A stretch of 64,000 nucleotides of DNA from Streptomyces sp. CBMA29 (lineage in GTDB: Bacteria; Actinomycetota; Actinomycetes; Streptomycetales; Streptomycetaceae), in NCBI RefSeq assembly GCF_014596445.1, contig NZ_MECL01000126.1, positions 1 to 64,000 on the forward strand, given 5' to 3'. Position numbers and translations under genes: made by a program. This document shows positions 25,410 through 33,545 of the stretch, one piece after another. Numbering within the stretch: position 1 is the first letter of the stretch; each line of letters starts with the position of its first letter. The notes below the pieces were generated by a model. That model ran no database searches, was not told the origin of the DNA, and was given only the letters and a program-made list of their open reading frames with translations.

Positions 25410-25756
25410 CCGAAGAAACCGACGCACCCGATCTGGCGGCGCTCCAGCGCCGCCTCGCCGCCTTCGCCGCGGCCCGGAACTGGCAGCCGTTCCACACGCC
25501 CAAGAACCTCGCCGCCGCGCTGAGCGTCGAGGCCGCGGAGCTCCTGGAGATCTTCCAGTGGCTCACCCCGGAACAGGCGGCGGAGGTGATGGCGGACGAC
25601 GGGTCCGCCCACCGGGTCCGCGACGAGGTCGCGGACGTGCTGGCGTACCTGCTGCAATTCTGCGAAGTGCTCGGCATCGACGTGCTGGCCGCGCTCGCGG
25701 CGAAGATCGACCGCAACGAGCTGCGGTTCCCGCGGGCCGATCCCTCGTCCGGGTGA
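25406..25756 (+). CDS. MazG-like nucleotide pyrophosphohydrolase
   Basis: Small all-alpha NTP pyrophosphohydrolase, 116 residues, of the MazG-like/dCTPase (RS21-C6) group. The metal-binding pattern is intact: SVEAAELLEIFQWL (ExxE) followed by RVRDEVADVLAYLLQF (ExxD). It is one domain, like other single-domain MazG relatives. The GTG start overlaps the AAA ATPase stop, giving tight coupling. The likely job is removal of non-canonical or excess dNTPs such as dCTP. The pairing with an ATPase is a context observation only. Confidence 0.9.
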   Translation: MTEETDAPDLAALQRRLAAFAAARNWQPFHTPKNLAAALSVEAAELLEIFQWLTPEQAAEVMADDGSAHRVRDEVADVLAYLLQFCEVLGIDVLAALAAKIDRNELRFPRADPSSG

Positions 25757-25878
25757 CGAGGTTTTCCACAGGCGCGGAGTTGTCCACAGATCTCCCGAGG
25801 GGCCTTTCCGTACCCGCGAAACTCTGTCACTCTGAGTAACGGCGAAGGGATCGCCGCAGGACAGAGGGGGTGCGGGAC

Positions 25879-26283
25879 ATGGACGCAGCGCGACTGGTGG
25901 CCCAGGCGGAGCGAGTGATGAGCCGATCGCCGCAGCCGGACGACGTCATCGCGGAGGCGTGGCAGGCGTTCGAGCTGACCGAGGCCGTGGGGCGGCTGCT
26001 CACCGCCGATCACGAGCGGCCGGTGGTCCGCGCCGGGCCGGGACCGGTGGTGGGCGCGTCAGGCGGCGACCCGCCGCGGGCCGCACGGCTGACCGGGGTG
26101 CGCGACCCGCACGGCACGCTGCGGGCCCTGCGCACGCTGCTCGGCGCGATCGGCCTGTCCCTGGTCGCCATCACCTGCACCGCGGAGGACGAGGCGGCGT
26201 ACTGGAACTGCATCGAAGCGCTGGACGCGGTGGACGAGGCCAAGGACCGCGTGCGCGCGCTGACCCGGGAGGCGGACCGTTGA
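25879..26283 (+). CDS. DUF6099 family protein
   Basis: Actinobacterial protein of 134 residues that I recognise as DUF6099-like. It is mainly helical, with RLVAQAERVMSRSPQPDDV, AWQAFELTEAVGRLL and a C-terminal LDAVDEAKDRVRALTREAD helix. I use ATG 25879 because GAGGGGG lies eight bases upstream; GTG 25870 sits inside that site and would add three residues. It has no signal or membrane segment. Function unknown. It is 33 bases from the downstream oxidoreductase gene but that gene seems to have its own promoter. Confidence 0.8.
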   Translation: MDAARLVAQAERVMSRSPQPDDVIAEAWQAFELTEAVGRLLTADHERPVVRAGPGPVVGASGGDPPRAARLTGVRDPHGTLRALRTLLGAIGLSLVAITCTAEDEAAYWNCIEALDAVDEAKDRVRALTREADR

Positions 26284-26310
26284 CGGAGATCGCCGTGATG
26301 GGGGCAGGAT
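26280..26310 (+). promoter_or_regulatory. Candidate promoter of the F420-type oxidoreductase gene
   Basis: TTGACG (26280-26285) and CAGGAT (26305-26310) lie 19 bases apart, with the coding ATG only six bases further. That fits a vegetative promoter giving a leaderless or very short-leader mRNA. The -35 overlaps the stop of the preceding gene. Confidence 0.45.
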
Positions 26311-26316
26311 GGAGGA

Positions 26317-27240
26317 ATGGATCTGCGAATCTTCACCGAGCCCCAGCAAGGTGCCGAGTACGACACCCTGCTCACCGTCGCCAAGGCGACCGAAGACCTG
26401 GAATTCGACGCCTTCTTCCGCTCCGACCATTACCTGAAGATGGGCGACGGGACCGGACTGCCGGGACCCACGGACGCGTGGATCACCCTGGCCGGACTCG
26501 CCCGCGAGACCAGCCGGATCAGGCTCGGCACCCTGATGACGGCCGGCACCTTCCGGCTCCCCGGTGTGCTGGCGATCCAGGTCGCCCAGGTGGACCGGAT
26601 GTCGGGCGGACGGGTCGAGTTCGGCCTCGGCGCGGGCTGGTTCGAGGAGGAGCACACGGCGTACGGCATCCCCTTCCCGAAGGAGAAGTTCGCCCGCCTT
26701 GAAGAGCAACTGGCCATCGTCACCGGCCTGTGGGAGACCCCGGTCGGCAAGACCTTCGACTACGACGGGACGTTCTACCAGCTCAAGGACTCGCCCGCGC
26801 TGCCCAAGCCGGCGCAGGCGAAGGTCCCGGTGCTGATCGGCGGCATGGGCGCCAAGCGGACACCGGAACTGGCGGCGCGGTACGCGACCGAGTTCAACAT
26901 CCCGTTCGCCTCGGTCGAGGACAGCGGGCTCCAGATCGGCCGGGTGCGCGCGGCGGCGGAGGCGGCCGGGCGCGGCCCCGACGACCTGGTGTACTCCAAC
27001 GCCCTGGTGGCCTGTGTCGGCAAGGACGACGCCGAGGTGGCCCGCCGGGCCGCCGCGATCGGCCGGGAGGTGGACGAGCTGAAGGCGAACGGGCTGGCGG
27101 GCACGCCCGCCGAGGTCGTCGACCGGATCGGGCAGTATGCGGAACAGGGCTCCACCCGCTTCTACTTCCAGATTCTCGACCTCTCCGACCTCGACCACCT
27201 GGAGCTGATCTCGTCCCGGGTCAGGACCCAGGTGGGCTGA
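26317..27240 (+). CDS. LLM-class F420-dependent oxidoreductase
   Basis: Luciferase-like (LLM) flavin/F420-dependent oxidoreductase, 307 residues, TIM barrel. Start MDLRIFTEPQQGAEYDTLLT. Typical segments are AFFRSDHYLKMG, TSRIRLGTLMTAGTFRLPG, GGRVEFGLGAGWFEEEHTAY and KVPVLIGGMGAKRTPELAAR. It resembles the F420-dependent group common in actinobacteria, which transfers hydride between F420 and unknown organic substrates. Cofactor use (F420 rather than FMN) is from family knowledge and cannot be proven here. It is followed after seven bases by the homocysteine methyltransferase gene, so the two are probably co-transcribed. Confidence 0.93.
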   Translation: MDLRIFTEPQQGAEYDTLLTVAKATEDLEFDAFFRSDHYLKMGDGTGLPGPTDAWITLAGLARETSRIRLGTLMTAGTFRLPGVLAIQVAQVDRMSGGRVEFGLGAGWFEEEHTAYGIPFPKEKFARLEEQLAIVTGLWETPVGKTFDYDGTFYQLKDSPALPKPAQAKVPVLIGGMGAKRTPELAARYATEFNIPFASVEDSGLQIGRVRAAAEAAGRGPDDLVYSNALVACVGKDDAEVARRAAAIGREVDELKANGLAGTPAEVVDRIGQYAEQGSTRFYFQILDLSDLDHLELISSRVRTQVG

Positions 27241-27247
27241 GGCCGCG

Positions 27248-28156
27248 ATGCCCACGACCCCGCCCGCACCGCTCTTCCCGGCCGCCGCCGAGAGGGCACT
27301 GGTCCTGGACGGCGGGCTGTCCAACCAACTCGCCGACCAGGGCTGCGACCTGTCGGACCCGCTCTGGTCCGCCCGGCTGCTCGCCGACGCCCCGGAGCAG
27401 ATCGAGGCCGCGCACACCGCCTATATGCGGGCGGGAGCCCGGGTGCTGATCACCTCCAGCTACCAGGCCACCTACGAGGGGTTCGCCCGGCGCGGTATCG
27501 GGCGGACCGAGGCTTCCGCGCTGCTGACCCGCAGCGTGGAGCTGGCCCGGCGGGCGGGCGCGGACCGGACCGACGTGCGGGTGGCGGCGTCGGTCGGGCC
27601 GTACGGGGCGATGCTCGCGGACGGCAGCGAGTACCGCGGGCGGTACGGGCTGAGCGTGCGGGAGCTGGAGCGCTTCCACCGGCCGCGGATCGAGACCCTG
27701 GCGGCGGCCGGTCCCGACGTCCTGGCCCTGGAGACGGTGCCGGACACGGACGAGGCCGAGGCCATGCTGCGGGCGGCCGAGGGGACCGGCGTGCCGGTCT
27801 GGCTCTCCTACACCGTCTTCGGCGACCGTACCCGGGCCGGGCAGCCCCTGGCGGACGCCTTCGCGGTGGCCGCGGGCCGCGACGAGGTGATCGCGGTGGG
27901 CGTCAACTGCTGCGCACCCGCCGACGCGGACCACGCGGTGGTGGTGGCGGCGACGGTCACCGGCAAACCCGTCGTCGTCTACCCCAACAGCGGTGAGCGC
28001 TGGGACGCCGACCACCGCCGCTGGGACGGAGCCACCACCTTCTCCCCAGCCCGCGTCGCCGCCTGGCACCAGTCGGGCGCCCGCCTGATCGGCGGCTGCT
28101 GCCGAGTGGGTCCGTCCCGGATCAGCGCCCTGTCGAAGGTGCTGCGCGGGGACTAG
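27248..28156 (+). CDS. mmuM: Homocysteine S-methyltransferase
   Basis: Zinc-dependent homocysteine S-methyltransferase, 302 residues, which uses S-methylmethionine (or SAM) to make methionine. The barrel opens with ALVLDGGLSNQLADQG. The zinc-binding cysteines are visible in VGVNCCAPADADH and in LIGGCCRVGPSRI near the end, and ITSSYQATYEGFARRGI is the typical substrate region. The stop codon TAG (28154-28156) lies exactly at the left boundary of a MITE-like element, so the present C-terminus (SKVLRGD) may have been fixed by that insertion. The length is normal, so no loss of function is expected. Confidence 0.95.
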   Translation: MPTTPPAPLFPAAAERALVLDGGLSNQLADQGCDLSDPLWSARLLADAPEQIEAAHTAYMRAGARVLITSSYQATYEGFARRGIGRTEASALLTRSVELARRAGADRTDVRVAASVGPYGAMLADGSEYRGRYGLSVRELERFHRPRIETLAAAGPDVLALETVPDTDEAEAMLRAAEGTGVPVWLSYTVFGDRTRAGQPLADAFAVAAGRDEVIAVGVNCCAPADADHAVVVAATVTGKPVVVYPNSGERWDADHRRWDGATTFSPARVAAWHQSGARLIGGCCRVGPSRISALSKVLRGD

Positions 28157-28338
28157 GGCGTGTCCGCAAGGTCTCTCCCCCAGACTCCGTCCGGGAGGTG
28201 CCCCCACCGCCCGGAGGGCGGGGCTGGCGGTGTCTGGTGCGTGCGATCGGCAATGGCGGTGGGGGCACCCCCGGACGGAGTCTGGGGGAGTGCGTGCCAG
28301 GCGCCGCCGGCCAGACGAGACTTTGCGGACACGCCCTA
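28154..28338. mobile_element. MITE-like inverted-repeat element with TA flanks
   Basis: A 181-bp non-coding element (28156-28336) begins GGGCGTGTCCGCAAGGTCT and ends with its inverted complement (one mismatch in 19 bases). TA dinucleotides lie directly outside on both sides (28154-28155 and 28337-28338), as expected for an IS630/Tc1-type target duplication. Inside is a second pair of inverted arms containing CAGACTCCGTCCGGG, so the whole unit can fold into a long hairpin. The sequence resembles short palindromic repeats common in Streptomyces genomes. It carries no transposase and would need one in trans. Confidence 0.85.
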
Positions 28339-28391
28339 GGGCCGGGAAAAACCCCTGGTCGGGCTGCGGGCGGGAGGGAATACTCGGGGAG

Positions 28392-29924
28392 GTGTTCCTG
28401 ACGATCTCCACCACCGGCACCGCGGCTGCCCCGGCTACTGACCTGGGGTTTCTGCTGCATAAGCACCCGGAGAAGGCACAGACCTTCTCCACCTCCTACG
28501 GCAACGCGCACGTCTTCTATCCCGAGGCGTCGGTCGAGCGGACCACGGCCGCGCTGCTGTTGGAGATTGATCCGCCCGCACTGGCGCGCCGGGGGAAGGG
28601 CAAGGGCAAAGGCCGGGGCGGCGCGCCCGACGCCGCGCTCGCGCAGTATGTGAACGACCGGCCCTACGCGGCCTCGTCGCTGCTCGCGGTGGCGCTGCGT
28701 ACCGTCTTCTCCAGTGCGCTGCGCGGCGAGTGCCGCACAATGCCGGAGCGGGCGGCGGCGCCGCTGCCGCTGCGGATCGAGGTGCCGGTGCTGCCCGCCC
28801 GCGGCGGCCCCGCGCTGGTGGCCGCGCTGTTCGAGCCGCTGGGCTGGCGGGTCGAGGCCGAGCCGGTGGCGCTGGACACGGAGTTCCCCGAGTGGGGCGA
28901 CTCGCGGTACGTACGGCTGGTGCTCGAAGGGGAACTGCGGCTGTCGGACGCGCTGCGGCAGGTCTATGTGCTGCTGCCGGTGCTCGACGACGCCAAGCAC
29001 TACTGGGTGTCGGCGGACGAGGTGGACAAGCTGCTGCGGTTCGGCGAGGGGTGGCTGGAGGAGCACCCGGAGCAGAAACTGATCACCAGCCGCTATCTGT
29101 CACGGCGTTGGGCGCTGACCCGGCAGGCGATGGAGCGGCTTGAGCTGGCCCGGCTGGCGGAGGCCGACGACATCGAGGTCGAGGCCATCGACAACGCGGT
29201 CGAGGACACCGTCGGCCCGGACGGCGAGGAGGCGGAGGAGCGGCCGACGCCGCTGGCCGTTCAGCGGCGCGAGGCGATCCTCGGGGCGCTGCGCGACGCC
29301 GGGGCCACGCGCGTGCTCGACCTGGGCTGCGGGCAGGGCCAGTTGGTGGGCGCGCTGCTGAAGGACGTGCGGTACACGGAGATCGTCGGCGTCGACGTAT
29401 CGGTGCGGGCGCTCGGCAGCGCGGCGCGGCGGCTGCGTCTGGACCGGTTGAGCGAACGGCAGGCGGCCCGGGTCACCCTGTTCCAGGGCTCGTTGGCGTA
29501 CACCGACACGCGGCTCAAGGGCTACGACGCGGCCGTGCTCAGCGAGGTCGTCGAACACCTCGACCTGCCGCGGCTGCCCGCCCTGGAGTACGCGGTGTTC
29601 GGCTCCGCCCGGCCGCGGACCGTGGTCGTGACGACGCCGAACGTCGAGTACAACGTGCGGTGGGAGACGCTGCCCGCGGGCCATGTCCGGCACGCCGACC
29701 ACCGTTTCGAGTGGAGCCGCGAGGAGTTCCGCGACTGGGCGACGACGGTCGCCGCCCGGCACGGATACGACATCGCCTTCACCCCCGTCGGCCCCGACGA
29801 CCCCGAGGTCGGCCCGCCCACCCAGATGGCGGTCTTCACGATCACCGCGCCCGCGCCCGCGCCCACGACCGACACCCGTCACACGACCACGAACACGACT
29901 ACCGGCAAGGAGGCGGCGGCATGA
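28392..29924 (+). CDS. hen1: 3'-terminal RNA ribose 2'-O-methyltransferase Hen1
   Basis: Bacterial Hen1, 510 residues, which 2'-O-methylates the 3' end of a cleaved RNA before Pnkp seals it, protecting the repaired site from renewed ribotoxin cleavage. The N-terminal Hen1-specific half begins VFLTISTTGTAAAPATDLGF and LLHKHPEKAQTFST. The C-terminal methyltransferase has LDLGCGQGQLVGALL (SAM loop) and the metal-binding SEVVEHLDLPRL (ExxEH). A basic linker GKGKGKGRGG is near residue 65. GTG 28392 gives the usual start, although GGGGAGG abuts it; a second G-rich site lies further upstream. The tail is Thr/Pro-rich. The stop overlaps pnkp (ATGA). Confidence 0.95.
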   Translation: MFLTISTTGTAAAPATDLGFLLHKHPEKAQTFSTSYGNAHVFYPEASVERTTAALLLEIDPPALARRGKGKGKGRGGAPDAALAQYVNDRPYAASSLLAVALRTVFSSALRGECRTMPERAAAPLPLRIEVPVLPARGGPALVAALFEPLGWRVEAEPVALDTEFPEWGDSRYVRLVLEGELRLSDALRQVYVLLPVLDDAKHYWVSADEVDKLLRFGEGWLEEHPEQKLITSRYLSRRWALTRQAMERLELARLAEADDIEVEAIDNAVEDTVGPDGEEAEERPTPLAVQRREAILGALRDAGATRVLDLGCGQGQLVGALLKDVRYTEIVGVDVSVRALGSAARRLRLDRLSERQAARVTLFQGSLAYTDTRLKGYDAAVLSEVVEHLDLPRLPALEYAVFGSARPRTVVVTTPNVEYNVRWETLPAGHVRHADHRFEWSREEFRDWATTVAARHGYDIAFTPVGPDDPEVGPPTQMAVFTITAPAPAPTTDTRHTTTNTTTGKEAAA

Positions 29925-32464
29925 CCGCACCACGCACGCTGCCCGTCACCGACCTGTCCCTCGTCGTCCTGATCGGCGCCACCGGCTCCGGCAAGTCCAC
30001 CTTCGCCGCACGGCACTTCAAGCCCACCGAGGTCATCTCCTCCGACTTCTGCCGCGGCCTGGTCAGCGACGACGACAACGACCAGAGCGCCAGCGCCGAC
30101 GCCTTCGACGTCCTGCACTACATCGCGGGCAAGCGCCTCGCGGCGGGCCGCCGCACGGTCGTGGACGCCACGAACGTGCAGTCGGAGAGCCGGAAGCAGT
30201 TGATCAAGCTGGCCCGGGAGTACGACGTACTGCCGATCGCCGTCGTCCTCGACGTACCCGAGCAGGTCTGCGTCGCGCGCAACGCCGAGCGCCCCGACCG
30301 GGCCTCGCTGCCGCGCCACGTCGTGCAGCGGCACCAGCGCGAACTGCGCCGCTCGCTGCGGGGCCTGGAGCGCGAGGGCTTCCGCAAGGTGCACATCCTG
30401 CGGGGCACCGAGGAGATCGACTCCGCCGAGATCGTCACCGAGCGCCGCTACAACGACCTGACGCACCTCACAGGACCGTTCGACATCATCGGCGACATCC
30501 ACGGATGCAGCTCGGAACTGGAGACGCTGCTGGCCGAGTTGGGCTACGTCGACGGCGCGCACCCCGAGGGGCGCACCGCCGTCTTCGTCGGCGACCTCGT
30601 CGACCGCGGCCCGGACAGCCCCGGTGTGCTGCGCCGCGTCATGGGCATGGTCGAGGCGGGCACCGCGCTGTGCGTGCCCGGCAACCACGAGAACAAGCTC
30701 GGCCGCTACCTCAAGGGCCGCCAGGTGCAGCACACCCACGGACTGGCCGAGACCATCGAGCAGCTGGAGCGCGAGGACGCCCGGGACCCGGAGTTCCGCA
30801 AGCGGGTCGCGGCCTTCATCGACGGTCTGGTCAGCCACTACGTGCTGGACGGCGGCAAGCTGGTGGTCTGCCACGCGGGTCTGCCGGAGAAGTACCACGG
30901 CCGCACCTCGGGCCGGGTCCGCTCGCACGTGCTGTACGGCGACACCACCGGCGAGACCGACGAGTTCGGCCTGCCCGTGCGCTACCCGTGGGCCGAGGAC
31001 TACCGCGGGCGCGCCGCCGTCGTCTACGGCCACACCCCGGTCCCGAACACGTCCTGGATCAACAACACCATCTGCCTCGACACCGGGGCGGTCTTCGGCG
31101 GCAAGATGACCGCGCTGCGCTGGCCCGAGCGCGAGATCGTGGACGTACCGGCGGAGCGGGTCTGGTACGAGCCCGTCAAGCCGCTGGTCACGGAGGCGCC
31201 GGGTGGTTTCGACGGGCGCCCGCTGGATCTGGCGGACGTCACCGGGCGGCGGGTCGTGGAGACCGGGCAGATGGGACGGCTCGCGGTCCGTGAGGAGAAC
31301 GCGGCGGCGGCCCTTGAGGTGATGAGCCGCTTCGCCGTCGACCCGCGCCTGCTCGCCTACCTGCCGCCGACGATGTCGCCCTGCGCGACCTCGCGGCAGG
31401 AGGGCTGGCTGGAGCACCCGGCGGACGCCTTCGCCGACTACCGCGAGAGCGGTGTCGCCCAGGTCATCTGCGAGGAGAAGCACATGGGCTCCCGCGCGGT
31501 GGTCCTGGTCTGCCGCGACGAGGCCGCCGCGCGGACGCACTTCGACACGGCCGACGGCTCGACCGGCGCGGTGCACACCCGTACCGGGCGGCCGTTCTTC
31601 GACGACGGGGCCGTCACCGAGGAGGTGCTGGCCCGGCTGCGCGCGGCCGTCACGGCGGCCGGACTGTGGGACGAGCTGTCCACGGACTGGCTGCTGCTCG
31701 ACGCCGAGCTGCTGCCCTGGTCGCTGAAGGCGTCCGGCCTGCTGCGCAAGCAGTACGCGGCCGTCGGCGCCGCGGGAGGCGCGGTCTTCCCCGCCGCCCT
31801 GAGCGCGCTCGAAGCCGCGGCGGCGCGCGGCACCGACGTCGCGGACCTGCTGGGCAGACAGCGTGAACGGGCGTCGGACGCGGCGGCGTTCACCGATGCC
31901 TACCGCCGGTACTGCTGGACCACCGACGGGCTCGACGGCGTACGGCTGGCGCCGTTCCAGCTCCTCGCCGTCCAGGGCCGCAGCCTCGCCGCGCTCCCGC
32001 ACGACGAGCAGTTGGCGCTCATCGACCGGCTGGTCGAGGCCGACCCCACCGGGCTCCTCGGAACCACCGGGCGGCTGCTGGTCGACACCACGGACGAGGA
32101 GTCGGTCGCCGCCGGAGTGCGCTGGTGGCTCGAACTGACCGGCGCGGGCGGCGAAGGCATGGTCGTCAAGCCGCTCGCCGCGCTGGTCCGCACCGAGAAG
32201 GGGCGGCTGGTGCAGCCGGGCATCAAGTGCCGCGGCCGGGAGTATCTGCGGATCATCTACGGTCCCGAGTACACCCGTCCGGAGCACCTGGAGCGGCTGC
32301 GGTCCCGTTTCCTCGGCCACAAGCGCTCGCTCGCCCTGCGCGAGTACGCGCTCGGCCTGGAGGCGCTGGACCGGCTGGCGGCCGGCGAACCGCTCTGGCG
32401 CGTCCACGAGGCGGTCTTCGCCGTACTGGCCCTGGAGTCGGAGCCGGTCGACCCCCGGCTGTGA
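29921..32464 (+). CDS. pnkp: Polynucleotide kinase-phosphatase (RNA repair)
   Basis: Bacterial Pnkp, 847 residues, the end-healing and ligating enzyme that forms a heterotetramer with Hen1. Three domains are visible. The N-terminal 5'-kinase has a P-loop (VLIGATGSGKSTFAARHF). A central metallophosphoesterase removes 2',3'-cyclic phosphate, with GDIHGCSSELE (about residue 190), GDLVDRGPDS and PGNHENK. The C-terminal ligase-like adenylyltransferase has its nucleotidyl Lys in CEEKHMGSRAVV (about residue 520) and later GEGMVVKPL. AAGGAGG lies seven bases upstream of ATG 29921. Coupling to hen1 by ATGA implies equal expression. The pair is complete, so the repair system is probably functional. Typical targets are tRNAs cut by ribotoxins. 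Confidence 0.96.
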   Translation: MTAPRTLPVTDLSLVVLIGATGSGKSTFAARHFKPTEVISSDFCRGLVSDDDNDQSASADAFDVLHYIAGKRLAAGRRTVVDATNVQSESRKQLIKLAREYDVLPIAVVLDVPEQVCVARNAERPDRASLPRHVVQRHQRELRRSLRGLEREGFRKVHILRGTEEIDSAEIVTERRYNDLTHLTGPFDIIGDIHGCSSELETLLAELGYVDGAHPEGRTAVFVGDLVDRGPDSPGVLRRVMGMVEAGTALCVPGNHENKLGRYLKGRQVQHTHGLAETIEQLEREDARDPEFRKRVAAFIDGLVSHYVLDGGKLVVCHAGLPEKYHGRTSGRVRSHVLYGDTTGETDEFGLPVRYPWAEDYRGRAAVVYGHTPVPNTSWINNTICLDTGAVFGGKMTALRWPEREIVDVPAERVWYEPVKPLVTEAPGGFDGRPLDLADVTGRRVVETGQMGRLAVREENAAAALEVMSRFAVDPRLLAYLPPTMSPCATSRQEGWLEHPADAFADYRESGVAQVICEEKHMGSRAVVLVCRDEAAARTHFDTADGSTGAVHTRTGRPFFDDGAVTEEVLARLRAAVTAAGLWDELSTDWLLLDAELLPWSLKASGLLRKQYAAVGAAGGAVFPAALSALEAAAARGTDVADLLGRQRERASDAAAFTDAYRRYCWTTDGLDGVRLAPFQLLAVQGRSLAALPHDEQLALIDRLVEADPTGLLGTTGRLLVDTTDEESVAAGVRWWLELTGAGGEGMVVKPLAALVRTEKGRLVQPGIKCRGREYLRIIYGPEYTRPEHLERLRSRFLGHKRSLALREYALGLEALDRLAAGEPLWRVHEAVFAVLALESEPVDPRL

Positions 32465-32495
32465 CGCCGTAGGTTATGCCCGTCATACGGCCGGG

Positions 32496-32520
32496 CCGCC
32501 CACACCCCTCCGGTGGGCGG
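32496..32520. terminator. Hairpin downstream of pnkp
   Basis: CCGCCCAC (32496-32503) pairs with GTGGGCGG (32513-32520) around a 9-nt loop, about 30 bases after the pnkp stop. It is a plausible terminator for the hen1-pnkp operon and lies just before the 23-bp repeat array. Confidence 0.6.
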
Positions 32521-32530
32521 TCCGACCGGG

Positions 32531-32645
32531 CTCGATCCCCGTGCGCCGAACCGCTCGATCCCCGTGCGCCGAACCGCTCGATCCCCGTGCGCCGAACCGC
32601 TCGATCTCCGTGCGCCGAACCGCTCGATCTCCGTGCGCCGAACCG
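32531..32645. repeat. 23-bp tandem repeat, five copies
   Basis: Five contiguous 23-bp units occupy 32531-32645. Each starts CTCGATC, has C or T at position 8, then CCGTGCGCCGAACCG. The first three have C and the last two T at the variable base. The array fills the gap between the convergent pnkp and NAD-kinase-like genes and ends three bases before the latter's stop. There are no spacers, so it is not CRISPR. Confidence 0.97.
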
Positions 32646-32648
32646 GTT

Positions 32649-33545
32649 CTACCCCAGCAGCCGCAGCGCCGTCGCCGACCGGCCGAGGCGTACGGTCTGA
32701 CCCCAGGTCAGCTCCAGCGCGTCGGACTCCATGCCGTCGCCGAAGGCGACCAGACGGTCGGACTCGACGGTCAGCCGGAGCCGGTCGGCCGCGGCCAGCA
32801 CGCCCGCGACCTGCGAAGTGCCGGTCGCGGGGGAGGGCCATGCCTCACGGACGAACCACAGCAGCCGCGGCTGCGTGGGACCCGGCAGCGCCAGGCCGCT
32901 GCCGCGTTCCTGCCACAGCGACCTCAGCCAGCCCGTGGCACCCGTGCCTGTACCCACCAGAACGCCCGATGACGCCTGGGCTTCCGCGGGTGCGGCATCG
33001 TCGTCGGGACCGAGCCGGTAGCGGGCGGTCTGGTGTCCCGGCGGCCCGAGGTAGATCTCGTTGAGCGCCAGCAGCCGCTGTGTGTCGTCGGCGACGGCCT
33101 CCACCATGGTCAGTTCGTCGGCCCGGCCGCCGCGCGCGGCGGAGTCGAGCAGCTTGCCCGCGTCGCCCGCCCGGTGCCGTACGAGCACGCCCGGATTACG
33201 GCCGGGGTCGGTGTCGATCCCCACCACCGGCTGCCCCGCCAGGTACTTGGCGGCATTGGCGACCAGTCCGTCCTGGCCGATCACCACGACCACGTCCTCC
33301 GGCGCGAAGAGGAAACGGTCCAGATCGGCCCGCTCCACCCGGGCCTGCCGCCACTGCAACGGCACCGCCGCGGCCACCTCGGCGAGCGCGGCCCGCCCGC
33401 GCTGATGCCGTTCCCGCACCTCCTGGATGCTCCGGCCGCGCGAGGAGAGGAAGAACGCCGCCTGGCCGTGGGTGCCGTGCCGGGCCAGCAACTCCTCGTA
33501 CTCGCTGACCCGGTGCACCAGCACCGCGCGCGGGGCGAGGCTCAC
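32649..33545 (-). CDS. NAD kinase-like / lipid kinase-like protein
   Basis: A 298-residue protein of the NAD kinase/diacylglycerol kinase superfamily. The central DVVVVIGQDGLVANAAKYL replaces the usual GGDG with GQDG, keeping the Asp. GVLVGTGTGATGWLRSL matches the substrate loop of ATP-NAD kinases (T/S-G-A/S-T-G/A). Before these are about 85 helical residues (HGTHGQAAFFLSSRGRSIQE). It starts at GTG 33545, which overlaps the SPFH stop (GTGA). The altered GGDG and the coupling to an SPFH gene suggest a specialised kinase or nucleotide sensor rather than the housekeeping NAD kinase. Catalytic activity is uncertain. Confidence 0.8.
   Translation of the reverse strand: MSLAPRAVLVHRVSEYEELLARHGTHGQAAFFLSSRGRSIQEVRERHQRGRAALAEVAAAVPLQWRQARVERADLDRFLFAPEDVVVVIGQDGLVANAAKYLAGQPVVGIDTDPGRNPGVLVRHRAGDAGKLLDSAARGGRADELTMVEAVADDTQRLLALNEIYLGPPGHQTARYRLGPDDDAAPAEAQASSGVLVGTGTGATGWLRSLWQERGSGLALPGPTQPRLLWFVREAWPSPATGTSQVAGVLAAADRLRLTVESDRLVAFGDGMESDALELTWGQTVRLGRSATALRLLG

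Noticed and set aside
32531-32645. Possible CRISPR array
   Set aside because: The 23-bp units are directly adjacent with no spacers and there are no cas genes nearby.
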